Assembly (NCBI GenBank): GCA_902782965.1
Contig: CACZPG010000318.1
Span: forward strand, 1 to 35,420
Direction of reading: 5' to 3'
DNA: 35,420 nt
From: an uncultured Lachnospiraceae bacterium
GTDB taxonomy: Bacteria > Bacillota > Clostridia > Lachnospirales > Lachnospiraceae
In this document: positions 33,789 to 35,420 of the stretch, piece after piece
Layout of the letters: each line of letters starts with the position of its first letter
How positions within the stretch are numbered: the stretch's first letter is position 1
Position numbers and translations under genes: made by a program
The notes under the pieces: model-generated
Seen by the model: only the letters and a program-made list of their open reading frames with translations
Told to the model about the DNA's origin: nothing
Database searches by the model: none

Positions 33789-34445
33789 ATGTATATTATA
33801 TCTGGGGTTGCGTCCGGCCCGATAGGGACGAACTGTTATACAATAATAAATGAGAATACGAAGGAAGCAGTACTTATAGATGCATCAGGCAGTGCGGATA
33901 CGCTGCTCAGAGAGGTTCGCAAGGCTGAGGCAAAAGTAGTTGCAATCCTTCTTACCCATGCTCATTTCGATCATATGGACGGAGTGAAAGGTATAAAGGA
34001 AATCTTTCCGGAAGCTGAAGTGATCATTGGGAAGAACGATGCTCCTTTACTCAGAGATCCAGCTTATAATCTGTCTCTTAGTTTTATGGGTATTCCGGTA
34101 TCTGAAGAGGCAGACAGGACGGTGTCTGATGGAGAGATAGTAGATGTTATCGGTCTGACCTTTAAGTGTATAGAAGTTCCGGGACATACTGTAGGGGGAA
34201 TGTGTTATTATCTGGAGAAGGTTCCGGAGGATGCTTCAGGGGAAAGTCCTGTGCTCTTCGATGGAGATACGCTCTTTCATGGAAGTGTCGGTCGTTCAGA
34301 CTTTCCGACAGGCGACGCAGAGGCTCTGCTGACAAATATCCGAGAGAAACTCTTCGTACTTCCGGAGAAAACCAGAGTCTATCCGGGACATGACAGCGCA
34401 ACCACTATCGGCTGGGAGAAGAAGAATAATTACTATTTCATTTGA
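33789..34445 (+). CDS. MBL-fold metallo-hydrolase (glyoxalase II-like)
   Basis: The 218-residue protein is a metallo-beta-lactamase-fold hydrolase with a complete metal site: THAHFDH (His57, His59, Asp61, His62), PGHTVGG (His133), LFDGDTLF (Asp160) and YPGHD (His201). It is about the length of the YqgX/GloB-like family and probably hydrolyses a small thioester or phosphoester; the substrate is unknown. GAGGGCGAG lies just upstream of the chosen ATG 33789; an ATG at 33771 overlaps the upstream end of that site. A hydrolase of this kind usually follows rel in related Clostridia; here it starts 21 bp after the secreted Big_2 gene. Confidence 0.9.
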   Translation: MYIISGVASGPIGTNCYTIINENTKEAVLIDASGSADTLLREVRKAEAKVVAILLTHAHFDHMDGVKGIKEIFPEAEVIIGKNDAPLLRDPAYNLSLSFMGIPVSEEADRTVSDGEIVDVIGLTFKCIEVPGHTVGGMCYYLEKVPEDASGESPVLFDGDTLFHGSVGRSDFPTGDAEALLTNIREKLFVLPEKTRVYPGHDSATTIGWEKKNNYYFI

Positions 34446-34476
34446 TGAAGATAATGAGAAGGGAATAAGGTTATAT

Positions 34477-35403
34477 ATGTCGATTGTAGTAAGAACTGCA
34501 ACAAGTAAAGAAATGACCAGAAATATGAATGTGGTCAAACTCCTGACAAAGGGGCGGGAATTTGACGAAAATATGCTCACTGTGGATTGGGAAAAAGCGA
34601 GGGTTATTCCCAACCTGAGTTACACATTTATTCCGAAGGAAAAGGGTGTAAAGGGTTACAGGGTCAGAATCGGCGGGACTATATCTGAGATTCTGATACC
34701 TGAAAATGTGAGAGACAGAATTATTATTCTTTATATACATGGAGGCGGATTTGTGTCCGGAAGTGCATCGGCATCCAGATCCTACTGTTCCATGCTTGCT
34801 AAATATTCAGGTTACAGAGTTATATCTGCTGAGTATCGTCTCTCGCCGGAGAATAAATTTCCAAATGGGCTGGAGGACTGTTACAACATACTTCGTGCCA
34901 TAAGGAAGCGTTATCCGGATTCAAAGCTGGTTCTGGCAGGGGAGAGTGCAGGCGGTAATCTGTCGCTGGCATTGGCACTCAAAGCAAGAGACAGAGGCAG
35001 GAGAAGTATAGCTGCTGTTATAGCTCACAGTCCGCTGGTTGATTTTACGGGCTCCCTGGACAGGAGTGTTCATGAGATAGAAGATTTCACTGTTTTTGAA
35101 GGCTTCGAACAGGCTATGAGCATAGCTTATGCAGATGGCGAAGACCTGACTAACCCATATATATCACCCTATTTCGGGGATTATACCGGTTTCCCTCCGG
35201 TATTTCTGACCTGTGACTACAACGAGACTCTTTTTGCAGATTCAATGGTTATTTACAGGAAATGCCGGGAAGCAGGAGTTAAGGTAAATATGGTTCAGAT
35301 GAAGGGAGCTTTTCATGCCTTTGCCACCATGGGTACCAGAACTCCGGAAACAGAGAGGATACTGGTTGAGACGGTGAGGTTTATAGAAGATACATTGAAT
35401 TAG
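34477..35403 (+). CDS. Alpha/beta hydrolase, acetyl-esterase (HSL) type
   Basis: The 308-residue protein is a hormone-sensitive-lipase-family esterase. The oxyanion-hole motif is YIHGGGFVSG (HGGG 88-91), the nucleophile elbow is GESAGG (Ser157), the acid is Asp255 in NETLFADS after LTCDY, and the catalytic His280 lies in GAFHAF. It would cleave short-chain esters such as acetyl groups on sugars, in the cytoplasm since no signal peptide is seen. The chosen start ATG 34477 has ATAAGG 6 bases upstream and lies 31 bp after the MBL gene stop; a longer frame upstream overlaps the MBL gene and has no good binding site. It is complete, ending 17 bases before the window edge. Confidence 0.88.
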   Translation: MSIVVRTATSKEMTRNMNVVKLLTKGREFDENMLTVDWEKARVIPNLSYTFIPKEKGVKGYRVRIGGTISEILIPENVRDRIIILYIHGGGFVSGSASASRSYCSMLAKYSGYRVISAEYRLSPENKFPNGLEDCYNILRAIRKRYPDSKLVLAGESAGGNLSLALALKARDRGRRSIAAVIAHSPLVDFTGSLDRSVHEIEDFTVFEGFEQAMSIAYADGEDLTNPYISPYFGDYTGFPPVFLTCDYNETLFADSMVIYRKCREAGVKVNMVQMKGAFHAFATMGTRTPETERILVETVRFIEDTLN

Positions 35404-35420
35404 TGTATTAATGTATAACA

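Noticed and set aside
1..35420. CRISPR array, tRNA or rRNA genes, insertion sequence or prophage
   Set aside because: I looked for regular spacer-repeat arrays, RNA-gene hallmarks and transposase or integrase motifs and found none. The repeats present are the palindromic elements and in-gene tandem repeats.

Overview
The window looks like chromosomal DNA of a low-GC, Gram-positive anaerobe, most probably a member of the Lachnospiraceae (Butyrivibrio or Coprococcus-like). This is inferred from the AT-rich bias, the fused SecDF, the Clostridia-type gene order secDF-recJ-apt-rel-MBL hydrolase, strong GGAGG-type ribosome binding sites, and many Big_2 and Ig-repeat surface proteins. There is no rRNA, tRNA, CRISPR array, integrase or recognisable insertion sequence.

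Region 1 (1-4909, minus strand) is an envelope sensing and transport block. It holds the start of an ABC transporter ATPase cut by the window edge, a seven-helix membrane protein of unknown function, a histidine kinase and OmpR-type regulator with overlapping genes, and an MFS permease. The 485 bp gap between the ABC gene and the membrane protein carries a large nested palindromic element.

Region 2 (5330-8890, plus strand) has housekeeping-like genes: an AlaA-type aminotransferase, a short-chain sugar-nucleotide epimerase/dehydratase and the peptidoglycan terminase MltG.

Region 3 (8977-22502, plus strand) is the most interesting part. Six genes run in one direction: two FHA-domain proteins (one with an extra N-terminal domain, one with a long Pro/Glu repeat linker), a PP2C phosphatase, a Hanks-type Ser/Thr kinase with one membrane helix and an extracellular TPR-like region, a membrane-tethered acidic protein with seven Thr-x-Ile/Val-Leu motifs, and a 1966-residue Ig-repeat protein with membrane helices at both ends. 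The phosphatase removes and the kinase adds phosphate, FHA domains read phosphothreonine, and the Thr-x-x-Leu repeats look like ready-made docking sites. I read this as a membrane phosphosignalling and surface system. The non-coding gap inside it carries a second, expanded copy of the nested palindrome seen in region 1.

Region 4 (22751-35403, plus strand) starts with a secreted NlpC/P60 cell-wall hydrolase, then the conserved block secDF, recJ, apt and rel with clear terminators after secDF and rel. A secreted Big_2 protein with a degenerate transglutaminase-like domain sits between rel and the MBL-fold hydrolase, where I would normally expect direct adjacency. An acetyl-esterase-like alpha/beta hydrolase ends the window.

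Several starts were moved downstream of the longest reading frame because a good ribosome binding site and a sensible N-terminus point there. All functional calls are from reading motifs by eye; no database search was run.
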